From Micromonospora zingiberis (GTDB lineage: Bacteria > Actinomycetota > Actinomycetes > Mycobacteriales > Micromonosporaceae): 64,000 nucleotides of DNA. Both the position numbers and the translations under genes were made by a program. The notes beneath the pieces were generated by a model. That model had not been told where the DNA came from. It searched no databases and saw only the letters and a program-made list of their open reading frames with translations. Positions 49,803 through 59,582 of this stretch are shown piece after piece. The stretch lies in NCBI RefSeq assembly GCF_004331455.1, contig NZ_SJJR01000006.1, positions 248,001-312,000 on the forward strand. Direction: 5' to 3'. The first letter of the stretch is position 1. Each line of letters opens with the position of its first letter.

Positions 49803-50849
49803 TCAGTCCTGGGTCAGGGAGATGGCGTACTCGGGCCAGAACTCGCCACTGTCCGGCTCGCCGGGTCGGCAGTCGCCGTCGGACTCGCCGGGGAACTTGA
49901 CCCAGAGCAGCGCGTCCACCCGGGGCAGGCCGGTGTCCGTGGTGGGATCCTCGCCGACCGCCCGGCCCGGCGGGTTGCACCAGCTCGGCGCCCCCTTCAC
50001 CCGGTCCGCCGGGTACGGGCCGTTGCCGTTGCGGCTGGTGTCGACGACGAAGCGGGTCTCGCCGCCCAGCGCGTCGGAGATCCGGTGGCCGTAGTCGACG
50101 GTGTCCTCGGTACGGACGAAGTTGGCCACGTTGAGGGCGAACCCGGCGGCCTCGTCGACGCCGGCCCGGTGCAGTCCCGCCGCCAGCTTCTCGACATCGG
50201 AGACCCAGTCCGGGTGGCCCGCGTCGAGGTAGATCCGCGCGGTACCGGTGCTGGCCAACACGGCGACCGCGTCCCGAAGCAGCGCGATGCGGCCTTCGGG
50301 GTCGGCCACGCAGCCGGTCACCGCGTCGGGCAGGGCGCCCGGTTCGAGGACCACGATGGCCGGGCGGCCGGCGATGCCGGCGGCGACCTCACGGATCCAG
50401 GACTGGTACGCCGTGCCGGAACGAGCACCACCCTTGCCCTGCCGCCCGCAGTCCCGCTGCGGCACGTTGTGCAGCACCAGGACCGGTGTCTGGCCGGAGC
50501 GGGTGGCCTGCGCCAGGAAGGCGTCGACCTCGTCGCGGGCCGGTCCGCCGGTCAGCCACTTCGCGCTCGGCCGGCGGCCCAGCTCACGCAACGCCTCCGC
50601 GTCGGCCAGGTCGCCACGGGCCGCACGTCGCTGCGCCTCCGCGTCGGCCGGGTTCGCCGGGTCGACGAAGAACTCCGGCGGGGCGGGCGGCAGCGCGGAG
50701 CCGGCCACCTCGGGCGCTACCGGCGGTGGCGCGGCCTGGTCGCTGCACCCGGCCAGCAGCGCCAGGGCGAGCCCGGCCGCCGCGATGCCACCGCGCCGCT
50801 GGCCGGCGGCCAGCCGGGAAGCCGGGCGGCCCGGTGGGGAGGTACGCAC
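49803..50849 (-). CDS. GH6 (endoglucanase/cellobiohydrolase-type) lipoprotein
   Basis: The 348-residue protein has a lipoprotein signal (AAGLALALLAGC-SDQ, Cys near 35), a Pro/Ala linker and a family 6 glycoside hydrolase domain. Features: VLVLHNVPQRDCGRQGKGG (catalytic acid Asp in the DCG motif), VVLEPGALPD, ARIYLDAGHPDW, RFVVDTSRNGNGP and LLWVKFPGESDGDC. It probably trims beta-1,4-glucan or a related polymer outside the cell. Its closeness to the deacetylase/glycosyltransferase gene suggests a joint role on a surface glycan. Confidence 0.9.
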   Translation of the reverse strand: MRTSPPGRPASRLAAGQRRGGIAAAGLALALLAGCSDQAAPPPVAPEVAGSALPPAPPEFFVDPANPADAEAQRRAARGDLADAEALRELGRRPSAKWLTGGPARDEVDAFLAQATRSGQTPVLVLHNVPQRDCGRQGKGGARSGTAYQSWIREVAAGIAGRPAIVVLEPGALPDAVTGCVADPEGRIALLRDAVAVLASTGTARIYLDAGHPDWVSDVEKLAAGLHRAGVDEAAGFALNVANFVRTEDTVDYGHRISDALGGETRFVVDTSRNGNGPYPADRVKGAPSWCNPPGRAVGEDPTTDTGLPRVDALLWVKFPGESDGDCRPGEPDSGEFWPEYAISLTQD

Positions 50850-50854
50850 CGCGA

Positions 50855-51034
50855 TCAGTCGTCGTCTTCGTCGTCGAGGCGGGCGAGCCAGGTGGCGAAA
50901 CGCTCGATCGGCGTCTCGAACTCCGGGTTCAGGTCGACGAAGTCGCGCAGCCGTTCACCCAGCCACTCCAGGCTGACCTGCTCGTCGCCGCGCCGCTCGA
51001 CCAGCTCCTCGATGCCCCGGTCGGTGAAGTACAT
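50855..51034 (-). CDS. Small acidic DUF6104 protein
   Basis: A 59-residue protein starting MYFTDRGIEELVERRGDEQV and ending RLDDEDDD. It contains WLGERLRDFVDLNPEFE, which I recognise from short actinobacterial DUF6104 proteins encoded next to kgd. Mostly helical and acidic, no membrane segment. Function unknown; the conserved place just downstream of kgd suggests a link to that gene or to its transcript. Confidence 0.75.
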   Translation of the reverse strand: MYFTDRGIEELVERRGDEQVSLEWLGERLRDFVDLNPEFETPIERFATWLARLDDEDDD

Positions 51035-51124
51035 CCGCCTACTCGCTTCCTCACCGGTGCCGTACCGGTGAAGCCGGCCGGTCCCGCCCCACCCGAGGGT
51101 GGAACGGGACCGGGATGGATCTCG

Positions 51125-54100
51125 TCAGGATCGGGGAAGTGCCGCCTCGATGAGGGCGTTCTGCTCGACCTCGTGCATCTTCGCCGAGCCGACCGCCGGG
51201 GCGGCGGCGGCCGGGCGGGAGATGCGGCGCAGCCGGACCCCGTCCAGGTGCTCCAGCAGATTGAGCGCCACGAACGACCAGGCACCCTGGTTGGCCGGCT
51301 CCTCCTGCACCCAGGCGAAGTCCTCCGCGTTCGGGTACTGGGCGAGAGCGGCCCGGATCTCCTCCACCGGCATCGGGTAGAGCTGCTCCAGACGGATGAT
51401 CGCGGTGTCGGTGACGCCGCGCTCCTGCCGGGCCTGGAACAGGTCGTAGTAGACCTTGCCCGAGCAGAGCAGCACCCGCTTGACCTGCTCCGGAGCCGGC
51501 GCCGCCTGGTCGCCGAGGACCGGGGCGAAGGTGCCCGTGGTGAAGTCCTCCACCGAGGAGACGCAGAGCTTGTGCCGCAGCAGCGACTTCGGCGTGAACA
51601 CCACCAGCGGCTTGCGCTTGGGCGACAGTGCCTGACGACGCAGCAGGTGGAAGTAGTTCGCCGGGGTGGTCGGGATGGACACCCGCATGTTGTCCTCGGC
51701 GCAGAGCTGGAGGAAGCGCTCCGGGCGGCCGGAGGTGTGGTCCGGGCCCTGTCCCTCGTGGCCGTGCGGCAGCAGCAGGGTCACCGCCGAGCGCTGGCCC
51801 CACTTCACCTCGCCGGAGGAGATGAACTCGTCGATAACCGACTGGGCACCGTTGACGAAGTCGCCGAACTGCGCCTCCCAGCAGACCAGCGCGTCGAGGT
51901 TCTCCACCGAGTAGCCGTACTCGAAGCCCATCGCGGCGTACTCGGAGAGCAGCGAGTCGTGCACGAAGAACCGGGAGCGCTCACCGTCGCCGGTGAGCGA
52001 CTTCAACGGCAGGTAGTCGTCGCCGGTCCGGGCGTCGACGATCGAGGCGTGCCGCTGCACGAAGGTGCCGCGCCGCGAGTCCTGCCCGGCGAGCCGGACG
52101 GTGACCCCGTCGTGCAGCAGGGCACCGAAGGCGATGATCTCGCCGAAGCCCCAGTCGATGCTGCCCTCGACGGCCATCTTGGCCCGCCGGTCGAGCAGTT
52201 GCTGGATCCGCTTGTGCGGGGTGAAGCCGTCGGGCAGGTTGACGTGCGCCTCGCCGATGGCCTTGACGATCGACGCCTCGGTGGCCGTCTCGACCTGCGG
52301 CTCCGGCTCGTCCTGCCGGGCCGGCCGGCTGAGCTGGCGCGGCGTGGTGGCCGCGTCGCGGGTGGCCTTGAAGACCCGCTCCAGCTGGGCCTGGTAGTCG
52401 CGCAGCAGCTCCTCCGCGTCCTCCACGGTGATGTCACCGCGGCCGATCAGCTCCTCGGTGTAGAGCTTGCGGACCGAACGCTTCGAGTCGATGATCTTGT
52501 ACATCTGGGGGTTGGACATCGACGGGTCGTCGCCCTCGTTGTGGCCGCGCCGCCGGTAGCAGACCATGTCGATCACGACGTCCTTGTTGAACGTCTGCCG
52601 GTACTCGAAGGCCAGCCGGGCGACCCGGACCACGGCCTCGGGGTCGTCGCCGTTGACGTGGAAGATCGGCGCCTGGATCATCCGGGCCACGTCGGTGCTG
52701 TAGAGGCTGGAGCGGCTGTACTCCGGGGCGGTGGTGAAGCCGACCTGGTTGTTGACCACCACGTGCACCGTTCCGCCGGTGCGGTAGCCGCGCAGCTGGG
52801 AGAGGTTGAGCGTCTCGGCCACCACACCCTGACCGGCGAAGGCGGCGTCGCCGTGCACCGCCAGCGGCAGCACGGTGTAGCCCTCCAGCTTGAGGTCGAT
52901 GCGGTCCTGCTTGGCCCGGACGATGCCCTCCAGCACCGGGTCCACCGCCTCCAGGTGCGACGGGTTCGCCACCACCGAGACCTTGACCGAGTGGTCACCG
53001 TCGGGGGTGGTGAACTTGCCGTTCTGGCCGAGGTGGTACTTCACGTCACCGGAGCCCTGGGTGGAACGCGGGTCCAGGTGCCCCTCGAACTCCGAGAAGA
53101 TCTTCTCGTACGGCTTGCCGACGATGTTGGCCAGCACGTTGAGCCGGCCCCGGTGGGCCATGCCGATCACGACCTCGTCCAGGTCGCCCTCGGCGGCGGC
53201 CTCCAGCACCTCGCCGAGCAGCGGGATCAGCGACTCGCCGCCTTCCAGCGAGAAGCGCTTCTGGCCGACGTACTTGGTCTGTAGGAAGGTCTCGAACGCC
53301 TCGGCCGCGTTGAGCCGGTTCAGCACGTGCTTCTGCTCGTCGGCCGGGGGCTTCTCGTACCTGCGCTCGACCCGCTCCTGGATCCAGCGGCGCTCGGCCG
53401 GGTCCTGGATGTGCATGTACTCGATGCCGACCCGCCGGCAGTACGAGTCGCGCAGCACACCGAGGATCTCCCGCAGCCGCATCCGCTGCCGGCCGTTGAA
53501 GCCGTTGACCGGGAAGGTGCGGTCCAGGTCCCACAGGGTCAGCCCGTGCTGGAGCACGTCCAGATCCGGGTGCTTGCGGATCTTGAACTCCAGCGGGTCG
53601 GTGTCGGCCATCAGGTGGCCGCGCACCCGGTACGAGTGGATCAGCTCGTGCACCCGTGCGGTCTTGTTGATCTGGCCTTCGCTGTCGACCGCGACGTCCC
53701 GCATCCAGCGCACCGGCTCGTACGGGATGCGCAGCGAGGTGAAGATCTGGTCGTAGTAGCCGTGCTCGCCGAGCAGCAGCTCGTGCATCACCTTGAGGAA
53801 CTCGCCGGACTGCGCGCCCTGGATGATCCGGTGGTCGTACGTGCTGGTCAGCGTGATGACCTTGCTGACCGCCAGCTCGGCCAGGGTGGCCTCGCTCATG
53901 CCCTGGTACGGCGCCGGGTACTCCATCGCGCCGACCCCGATGATCGCGCTCTGGCCCTGCATCAGGCGCGGCATCGAGTGCACGGTGCCGATGCCGCCCG
54001 GGTTGGTCAGCGAAATGGTGGTGCCGGAGTAGTCGTCCATGGTCAGCTCGTTGCGGCGAGCGCGCCGGACGACGTCCTCGTACGCCTGCCAGAACTGCCG

Positions 54101-54862
54101 GAAGTCCATCTGTTCGCAGCCCTTGATGGAGGGAACCACCAGGTTGCGGCTGCCGTCGGGCTTGGCCAGGTCGATGGCGATGCCCAGGTTGACGTGCTCC
54201 GGGCGGACCATGGTCGGCTTGCCGTCGACCTCGGCGAAGGAGTTGTTCATCTCCGGGTGCGCGACCAGCGCCCGGACCAGCGCGTAGCCGACCAGGTGGG
54301 TGAAGCTGACCTTGCCACCACGCCCTCGGGCCAGGTGGTTGTTGATCACGATCCGGTTGTCCACCAGCAGCTTCGCCGGCACGGCGCGCACACTGGTCGC
54401 GGTCGGCACGGCCAGCGAGGCGTCCATGTTCTGGACGATCTTGGCGGCCACGCCGCGCAACGGGGTGTTCTGCGGGCCGGTGGCGGTCGGCGCGGTCTTC
54501 GCCGGCGCGGCCTTGGCCGGGGTCTTCGCCGGCTGGGCCTTCGCCGGAGCCGGCGCGGTACGCGGCTCGGCCTTGGCGGCCGGCGCGGTCTTGGTGGCCG
54601 AGTCCGGCTTGGCCGCCGCCTCGGTCTTGGCCGGGGCCGGTTCCTTGCGGGTGGCGGTGGTGGTCGTCGACCGGCCCGCGCCGTCACCGTCGGCCGAGCG
54701 GGCCGTGCCCGGGCCGGGCCGGTAGTCGGCGAAGAAGTCGTGCCAGGCCGGGTCGACGCTGCTGGGGTCGGCGAGGTAGCGCTGATACATCTCCTCGACG
54801 ACCCACTCGTTCGGGCCGAAACCCGCCAGTGGGTTCTCCTGCGAAGTCTGCTGGGTCGACAC
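51125..54862 (-). CDS. kgd: Multifunctional 2-oxoglutarate metabolism enzyme (fused E2-like and E1)
   Basis: The 1245-residue protein has a short N-terminal E1 segment ([20 protein letters not shown]), an Ala/Pro/Lys linker (about 55-120), a succinyltransferase-like E2 domain ([33 protein letters not shown]) and a C-terminal thiamin-diphosphate E1 ([40 protein letters not shown]). This is the actinobacterial Kgd/OdhA layout, without a lipoyl domain. It runs the 2-oxoglutarate step of the TCA cycle and in mycobacteria is inhibited by the FHA protein GarA/OdhI. No garA gene is in the window. Confidence 0.95.
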   Translation of the reverse strand: MSTQQTSQENPLAGFGPNEWVVEEMYQRYLADPSSVDPAWHDFFADYRPGPGTARSADGDGAGRSTTTTATRKEPAPAKTEAAAKPDSATKTAPAAKAEPRTAPAPAKAQPAKTPAKAAPAKTAPTATGPQNTPLRGVAAKIVQNMDASLAVPTATSVRAVPAKLLVDNRIVINNHLARGRGGKVSFTHLVGYALVRALVAHPEMNNSFAEVDGKPTMVRPEHVNLGIAIDLAKPDGSRNLVVPSIKGCEQMDFRQFWQAYEDVVRRARRNELTMDDYSGTTISLTNPGGIGTVHSMPRLMQGQSAIIGVGAMEYPAPYQGMSEATLAELAVSKVITLTSTYDHRIIQGAQSGEFLKVMHELLLGEHGYYDQIFTSLRIPYEPVRWMRDVAVDSEGQINKTARVHELIHSYRVRGHLMADTDPLEFKIRKHPDLDVLQHGLTLWDLDRTFPVNGFNGRQRMRLREILGVLRDSYCRRVGIEYMHIQDPAERRWIQERVERRYEKPPADEQKHVLNRLNAAEAFETFLQTKYVGQKRFSLEGGESLIPLLGEVLEAAAEGDLDEVVIGMAHRGRLNVLANIVGKPYEKIFSEFEGHLDPRSTQGSGDVKYHLGQNGKFTTPDGDHSVKVSVVANPSHLEAVDPVLEGIVRAKQDRIDLKLEGYTVLPLAVHGDAAFAGQGVVAETLNLSQLRGYRTGGTVHVVVNNQVGFTTAPEYSRSSLYSTDVARMIQAPIFHVNGDDPEAVVRVARLAFEYRQTFNKDVVIDMVCYRRRGHNEGDDPSMSNPQMYKIIDSKRSVRKLYTEELIGRGDITVEDAEELLRDYQAQLERVFKATRDAATTPRQLSRPARQDEPEPQVETATEASIVKAIGEAHVNLPDGFTPHKRIQQLLDRRAKMAVEGSIDWGFGEIIAFGALLHDGVTVRLAGQDSRRGTFVQRHASIVDARTGDDYLPLKSLTGDGERSRFFVHDSLLSEYAAMGFEYGYSVENLDALVCWEAQFGDFVNGAQSVIDEFISSGEVKWGQRSAVTLLLPHGHEGQGPDHTSGRPERFLQLCAEDNMRVSIPTTPANYFHLLRRQALSPKRKPLVVFTPKSLLRHKLCVSSVEDFTTGTFAPVLGDQAAPAPEQVKRVLLCSGKVYYDLFQARQERGVTDTAIIRLEQLYPMPVEEIRAALAQYPNAEDFAWVQEEPANQGAWSFVALNLLEHLDGVRLRRISRPAAAAPAVGSAKMHEVEQNALIEAALPRS

Positions 54863-55059
54863 GGCCGGTAATCGCCTCTTTCACGCGGGTTTGTGTGTCA
54901 CGCGGGGTCCGCCAGCGCCGGGACGGGCGCACAGGACGGATCCCAGGCTACGCCGTACCGATCGCTAAGGCATTTCCGCCTCCGCCGCGTGGTCCGATTC
55001 ACAAGAGATGCTAGAAGTTCGGTAAGCGCCGCGTGTCCGGATGCTTGCGGTAACGACCT

Positions 55060-55104
55060 GATGGGCCCGGTACACCGGTCGTTCGCCGGTGTGCCGGGCC
55101 CATC
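55060..55104 (-). terminator. Terminator after the ABC permease gene
   Basis: GATGGGCCCGGTACACCGG (55060-55078) and CCGGTGTGCCGGGCCCATC (55086-55104) pair at 18 of 19 positions (one G-T) with a seven-base loop. The rest of the gap 54863-55141 shows no gene and probably holds the kgd promoter. Confidence 0.8.
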
Positions 55105-55141
55105 GTGGGCCGTCGAGCGGGCGGTTGCGGCCCGCGAGACG

Positions 55142-55957
55142 TCAGGAGATGTCGCGCCGCCGGGTGAGTAGTACCCCGATGATGCCGCTGACCAGCGCGT
55201 AGCCGATCAGCACGAGCACGCCCACCCACCAGGCCGGCAGCATCTCGTTCTCGCCCGGCGTGATCATGACCTGGGACGCGACGGCCGGCCAGAGCACCTG
55301 CCACTTCAGTACGGCCAGGCTGTCCAGCCAGCTCGACAGCATGAAGAAGAGCACGCTGACGACCTGGGTGCCGATCAGGTAGAGCACCGAGGCGGTGATC
55401 ACCGCGCCCAGCTGGTTGGTGATCAGGGTGCCGATGCCCACGCCGAGCACGGTCCAGATGGCGTACGCCATCAGGTTGAGCAGCAGCGCCCGTTGCACCT
55501 CCCACTCACCGAGCAGGGTGCCGTGGTCGTTCAACGTCAGGAAGATGGCCCCGGCGCCGAGGTCGATCACCGTGGTGACCAGCCAGAACACGAACCCGAG
55601 CAGGCTGGCCGCGATCAGCTTGCTGACGATCACCGCGGTGCGTCGCGGAGTGGCCAGGAAGGTCGTGGTCGCGGTCTGGTGGAAGAACTCGTTGGTGACC
55701 ATCAGGATGCCGATCAGCATCACGAACATCAGGCCGAGGTACTGGCCGGAGGTGTAGAGGTTCGCCGCCTGCGCCGGAGCGGACGCCGCGTCGCCGGTGA
55801 GCCCGACGTCCTCGGCGTTGCCCTCGACCGCCGTGTTGAACAGCCAGGCGTTGAGCGGGAAGGCCATGGCGATCGACAGGAACGCCCCGATCGCCAGCCA
55901 CCACCAGGTGCTGGTCGTACGGATCTTGAGCAGTTCGGAGCGGACCAGGTTGCTCAT
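55142..55957 (-). CDS. ABC transporter permease (ABC-2 type)
   Basis: The 271-residue protein has about six hydrophobic helices. The beginning (LVRSELLKIRTTSTWWWLAI) is typical of ABC-2 permeases next to BcrA-type ATPases, and EFFHQTATTTFLATPRRTAV is a cytosolic coupling loop. Its start overlaps the ATPase stop (ATGA). The pair probably forms an exporter; substrate unknown. Confidence 0.87.
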   Translation of the reverse strand: MSNLVRSELLKIRTTSTWWWLAIGAFLSIAMAFPLNAWLFNTAVEGNAEDVGLTGDAASAPAQAANLYTSGQYLGLMFVMLIGILMVTNEFFHQTATTTFLATPRRTAVIVSKLIAASLLGFVFWLVTTVIDLGAGAIFLTLNDHGTLLGEWEVQRALLLNLMAYAIWTVLGVGIGTLITNQLGAVITASVLYLIGTQVVSVLFFMLSSWLDSLAVLKWQVLWPAVASQVMITPGENEMLPAWWVGVLVLIGYALVSGIIGVLLTRRRDIS

Positions 55958-56889
55958 CGAATGCCCGCCTTTCCAGCCGTCAGCTCCAGGAACACACGTT
56001 CCAGGTCGGGTCGTTCGGTGGTCAGCTCGTGCAGCTCGACACCGGCGCCCAGCGCCGCCCGGCCGACCGTCGGGGCGTCCACCCCGGCGATCAGCAACGC
56101 GCCGTGCTCGTCGGTCTGCACCCTGGCCGGCCCACCGGCCAGCGCACTGGTCAGCGCCTCGGCCTGCGGGGTGCGGACCCGAACCCGGACGCCCTGCGCC
56201 ATCGATCCGATCACCTGGTCGACCGGGCCCTGGCGGACCAGCTGCCCGGCCGCGATGATCACCACGTCGTCGGCGAGGAGCTGCATCTCCGACAGCAGGT
56301 GGCTGGAGACCAGCACGGTACGGCCCTCGGCGGCCAGGCCCTTGAGGAACCCGCGCATCCAGCGGATGCCCTCCGGGTCCAGCCCGTTGGCCGGCTCGTC
56401 GAGGATGAGCACCCGCGGGTCGCCGAGCATCGCGGCGGCGATGCCGAGCCGCTGCTTCATGCCGAGCGAGTAGCCCTTGAACTTGCGCTTCGCCGCCGGG
56501 GTCAGGCCGACCAGCGCGAGCGCCTCGTCGGCCCGCTGTCGCGGTAGCCCGGCCGCCGCGCTGATCACCCGCAGGTGGTTGATCCCGGTGCGGCCCTTGT
56601 GCGCGCTGGACGCCTCCAGCACCGCGCCGACGTGCCGCAGCGGTTCCGCCAACTCCGGGTACCGGCGGCCACCGATGGTCGCCGTGCCGGCGGTCGGAGT
56701 GACCAGGTTCAGCAGCATGCGCAGCGTGGTGGTCTTGCCCGCGCCGTTCGGGCCGAGGAAGCCGGTGACCCGACCTGGCTCGACCGTGAACGACAGGTTG
56801 TTGACCGCGAGCACGTTGCGGTACTGCTTGCTCAGGCCGGAAACCACGATCTGCGCGTCATTGGTGGGGCGTGACTGCCCGTCGGACAT
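55954..56889 (-). CDS. ABC transporter ATP-binding protein (BcrA/DrrA-like)
   Basis: The 311-residue ATPase shows Walker A (GFLGPNGAGKTTTLRMLLNL), the signature YSLGMKQRLGIAAAML, Walker B (RVLILDEPANGLDPEGI) and the H-loop SSHLLSEM. A C-terminal extension of about 80 residues is typical for antibiotic-type exporters. Of two ATGs, 56889 is better spaced from GGAGG than 56892. First gene of the operon with the permease. Confidence 0.92.
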   Translation of the reverse strand: MSDGQSRPTNDAQIVVSGLSKQYRNVLAVNNLSFTVEPGRVTGFLGPNGAGKTTTLRMLLNLVTPTAGTATIGGRRYPELAEPLRHVGAVLEASSAHKGRTGINHLRVISAAAGLPRQRADEALALVGLTPAAKRKFKGYSLGMKQRLGIAAAMLGDPRVLILDEPANGLDPEGIRWMRGFLKGLAAEGRTVLVSSHLLSEMQLLADDVVIIAAGQLVRQGPVDQVIGSMAQGVRVRVRTPQAEALTSALAGGPARVQTDEHGALLIAGVDAPTVGRAALGAGVELHELTTERPDLERVFLELTAGKAGIR

Positions 56890-57035
56890 CATTCTCCTCC
56901 CGTGGCGCCGGGGTGCGCCGTTGCACAGCGTGACGGTAGAGGTCAACCAAATCAATCGGGCGCGCTCCGGAGATCGTGATCCACCCCAGGCAGGAGTCGC
57001 CTCATCCCCAGGTACGACCCGATCGACGATCGTGT

Positions 57036-57683
57036 CTACACAGCGATCCAGGTGGCGCGGGCGCGGCCGAGCAGGGCGCCGTCCGGTCCGTACAGGCTGG
57101 TCCGCACCATCGCCTTGCGCCCCACGACGTCGACCAGCTCGCCGGTCACCACGCACTCGTCGCCGGGCCGGGGCAGCGCCTCGACCCGCGCCGCGATCCG
57201 GCCCAGCACGTACGGCCGGTCGGCCTCGATCACCGCCCAGCCGCCGGGGCAGTCCAGGGCGGCCCAGACGGTGGCGGCGGTCACCTGCGCCGGCACCGAG
57301 AACGGCGCGGCCGTCCGGCCGTCGGGCAACCGCCCCGGAAAGATCCGGAGCCCGTCGACGCGCTGCGGTCCGCAGACGTAGCAGCCGGGAAACGGGTGCT
57401 CCGCCAGCCCCGGGTACGCCGCCGAGGCGGCCCGTGCGGTCGCCAGGTCGACCGGCGCCACCACGTCGTCGAGCTCCTCCGCCGGACGGAGCTGGGCGAC
57501 CACCTCCCCAGCCGGGTCGTGCACCTGGTCGCCGGTCAGCGTCAGCGGGGTGTCCAGCGGCGGCGGTCGGCGCAGCGTCACCTCGACCTGGCGGTCCCCG
57601 CCGTACGCCGAGGCGAAGACACCGGCACTCCAGCCGCCGTTGCCCGAGCCGGGCGGTCCGTTGAACCGCGCCTCGATGATCAT
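57036..57683 (-). CDS. Hotdog-fold thioesterase-like protein
   Basis: The 215-residue protein begins IIEARFNGPPGSGNGGWSAG and has FPGCYVCGPQRVDGLRIFPG in the middle, a segment I associate with a hotdog-like family of unknown substrate in actinobacteria. The C-terminal half has VTGELVDVVGRKAMVRTSLY, like acyl-CoA thioesterases. GGGAGGACTCCG precedes ATG 57683. Function uncertain. Confidence 0.65.
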   Translation of the reverse strand: MIIEARFNGPPGSGNGGWSAGVFASAYGGDRQVEVTLRRPPPLDTPLTLTGDQVHDPAGEVVAQLRPAEELDDVVAPVDLATARAASAAYPGLAEHPFPGCYVCGPQRVDGLRIFPGRLPDGRTAAPFSVPAQVTAATVWAALDCPGGWAVIEADRPYVLGRIAARVEALPRPGDECVVTGELVDVVGRKAMVRTSLYGPDGALLGRARATWIAV

Positions 57684-57847
57684 CGGAGTCCTCCCGCCGT
57701 ACCGGCCGTCGCCGGCCACCCCGGCAGCCTCGCACGGCCCCACCGGAGCCCCGCCGGTGGGCCAGCGCCCGATCGCCGGCCGGCGTTCACCGGATCGACA
57801 CCGCCGCCCACCAGGGCCGGCAACCCGCCGGGCACTACACAGAGGGC

Positions 57848-58612
57848 ATGGCCGCTCTACCCGCCGCGGACGTGTCTCTGACCACCAGCGGCTACACCCT
57901 TTCCGTCGCCGATGACCACAGTCAGGTCGAGGCCGCGCAACGCCTGCGTCACCGGGTGTTCGCCGGTGAGCTGGGTGCGACCGTGTCCACGGACCCGGCC
58001 GGCCTGGACCGGGACGCCTTCGACCCCTACTGCGACCACCTCCTGGTACGGCAGGAGAGCACCGGCGAGGTGGTCGGGACGTACCGGCTGCTGCCGCCGG
58101 GCCGGACCGTTCGCCGCTACGCCGAGGGCGAGTTCGACCTGGCCGCGCTCGACCCGTTGCGCGCCCAACTGGTCGAGGCGGGACGCTCCTGCGTGCACCC
58201 GGATCACCGCAGCGGTGCGGTGATCAACCTGATGTGGGCCGGTATCGCCCGCTACCTGCACCTGCGTGGCCTGCGCTGGCTGGGCGGGTGCGCCTCGGTG
58301 CCGGTGGCCGACGGCGGTCTGGCCGCCGCCGAGGTGTGGGCCCAGGCCCAGGCCCGGCACCTGGCGCCGCCGCCGCTGCGGGTACGACCACTGCGGCCCT
58401 GGTTCGCCGAACCGGGCGTACCCGGGCAGCCGGTGACCGGATCCACCCGGCTGGTCCCCCCACTGCTGCGTGGGTACCTGCGGCTCGGCGCCTGGATCTG
58501 CGGCGAGCCGGCGTACGACCCGGACTTCGGGGTCGCCGACTTCTACGTGCTGCTGTCCATGGACCGGATGAATCCCCGCTACCTGCGGCACTTCCTCGGC
58601 GGGCAGCCGTGA
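57848..58612 (+). CDS. OlsB-like GNAT N-acyltransferase
   Basis: The 254-residue protein belongs to the Acetyltransf_5 type: AAQRLRHRVFAGELGATV, FDPYCDHLLVRQE, VVGTYRLLPP and AGRSCVHPDHRSGAVINLMW. OlsB of this type N-acylates ornithine with a 3-hydroxy acyl group in ornithine-lipid synthesis. The next gene, overlapping by four bases, encodes a PlsC-type O-acyltransferase, as OlsA would be. TACACA six bases before the ATG may be its -10. Confidence 0.82.
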   Translation: MAALPAADVSLTTSGYTLSVADDHSQVEAAQRLRHRVFAGELGATVSTDPAGLDRDAFDPYCDHLLVRQESTGEVVGTYRLLPPGRTVRRYAEGEFDLAALDPLRAQLVEAGRSCVHPDHRSGAVINLMWAGIARYLHLRGLRWLGGCASVPVADGGLAAAEVWAQAQARHLAPPPLRVRPLRPWFAEPGVPGQPVTGSTRLVPPLLRGYLRLGAWICGEPAYDPDFGVADFYVLLSMDRMNPRYLRHFLGGQP

Positions 58613-59547
58613 CCACGGCGACGCACCCGCTGTGGCGGCCCAGTTCCGGCTGCGGCCCCGGCTGCCTGCCGCTGCCCGGGCGGTCACCGGCCGTGCCGCT
58701 GGCCCGGCAACTGGGGCGGGGCGTGGCTCTGCTGGGCATGCTCGGGCTCGGGATCGGGCTGGCGGCGCTGCTTCCGGTGCTGCCCGCCCGGGAGCGGCAC
58801 GCCGCGACCCGCGGCTGGGCGCGGGCGACGGCCCGCGCCTGCGGCGTACGGCTGACGGTTCGGGGCCGGTTGCCGCGACGTCGGGCGCTGCTGGTGGCCA
58901 ACCACGTCTCGTGGTGGGACATCCTGGCGATCCTGACGGTCGCACCGGCCCGGCTGGTGGCCAAACAGGAGGTGGGCCGTTGGCCGCTGGTCGGACTGCT
59001 GGCCCGTGCGGCCGGCACCATCTTCGTGGATCGAGCCCGCCCCCGCGAACTGCCCGGGGCCGTCGGTCGGGTCGCGGCGGCGTTGCGTGCCGGCCGGTCC
59101 GTCGCGGTGTTCCCGGAGGGGACCACCTGGTGCGGCGAGCGGACCGACTGCCGGCCGGCCACCGGCTTCCGGCCGGCGATGTTCCAGGCCGCGATCGACA
59201 CCGGGGCGCCCGTGGTGCCGCTGCGGATCGGCTATCGGTGTGCCGCGACCGGCACGTCGACAAGTGTCGCGGCTTTCGTCGGCGACGACACCCTGCTGCG
59301 GTCGGTGCGGCGCCTGCTGGCCGCCCGGCAGTTGCAGGTCAGCGTGGAGATCGGTGCCCCGCTGCATCCCGGCGCCGACACCGACCGCCGGGCCCTGGCC
59401 CGGGTCGCCGAATCGGTGGTCCATCTCGTGCCGTCGGTGGCGGTATCGTCACGTCCGGCGGCCCCGTCGGCGCCACCCCCGCAACTGCCCACCCAGCCGA
59501 GATCGCCGGTCGGTCCGCCCGGTCGCGGGCTTTCCCTGGCAGCCTGA
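58609..59547 (+). CDS. PlsC-type acyltransferase (OlsA-like)
   Basis: The 312-residue protein has one or two N-terminal helices (about residues 28-52), then the acyltransferase motifs NHVSWWD (HX4D), IFVDRARP and FPEGTTWC (motif III). GTG 58609 overlaps the stop of the upstream GNAT gene. The two together could make ornithine lipid; phosphatidic acid synthesis is the alternative. The tail is Pro/Ser-rich. Confidence 0.84.
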   Translation: MTTATHPLWRPSSGCGPGCLPLPGRSPAVPLARQLGRGVALLGMLGLGIGLAALLPVLPARERHAATRGWARATARACGVRLTVRGRLPRRRALLVANHVSWWDILAILTVAPARLVAKQEVGRWPLVGLLARAAGTIFVDRARPRELPGAVGRVAAALRAGRSVAVFPEGTTWCGERTDCRPATGFRPAMFQAAIDTGAPVVPLRIGYRCAATGTSTSVAAFVGDDTLLRSVRRLLAARQLQVSVEIGAPLHPGADTDRRALARVAESVVHLVPSVAVSSRPAAPSAPPPQLPTQPRSPVGPPGRGLSLAA

Positions 59548-59582
59548 TCCAGCTCACAGGCTTTTTTCAGTAACCGCCCAGC

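Noticed and set aside
50486..53284. A 932-codon plus-strand open frame across the 3' part of kgd
   Set aside because: It is an antisense frame caused by the high GC third positions of kgd; no start signals and no domain.
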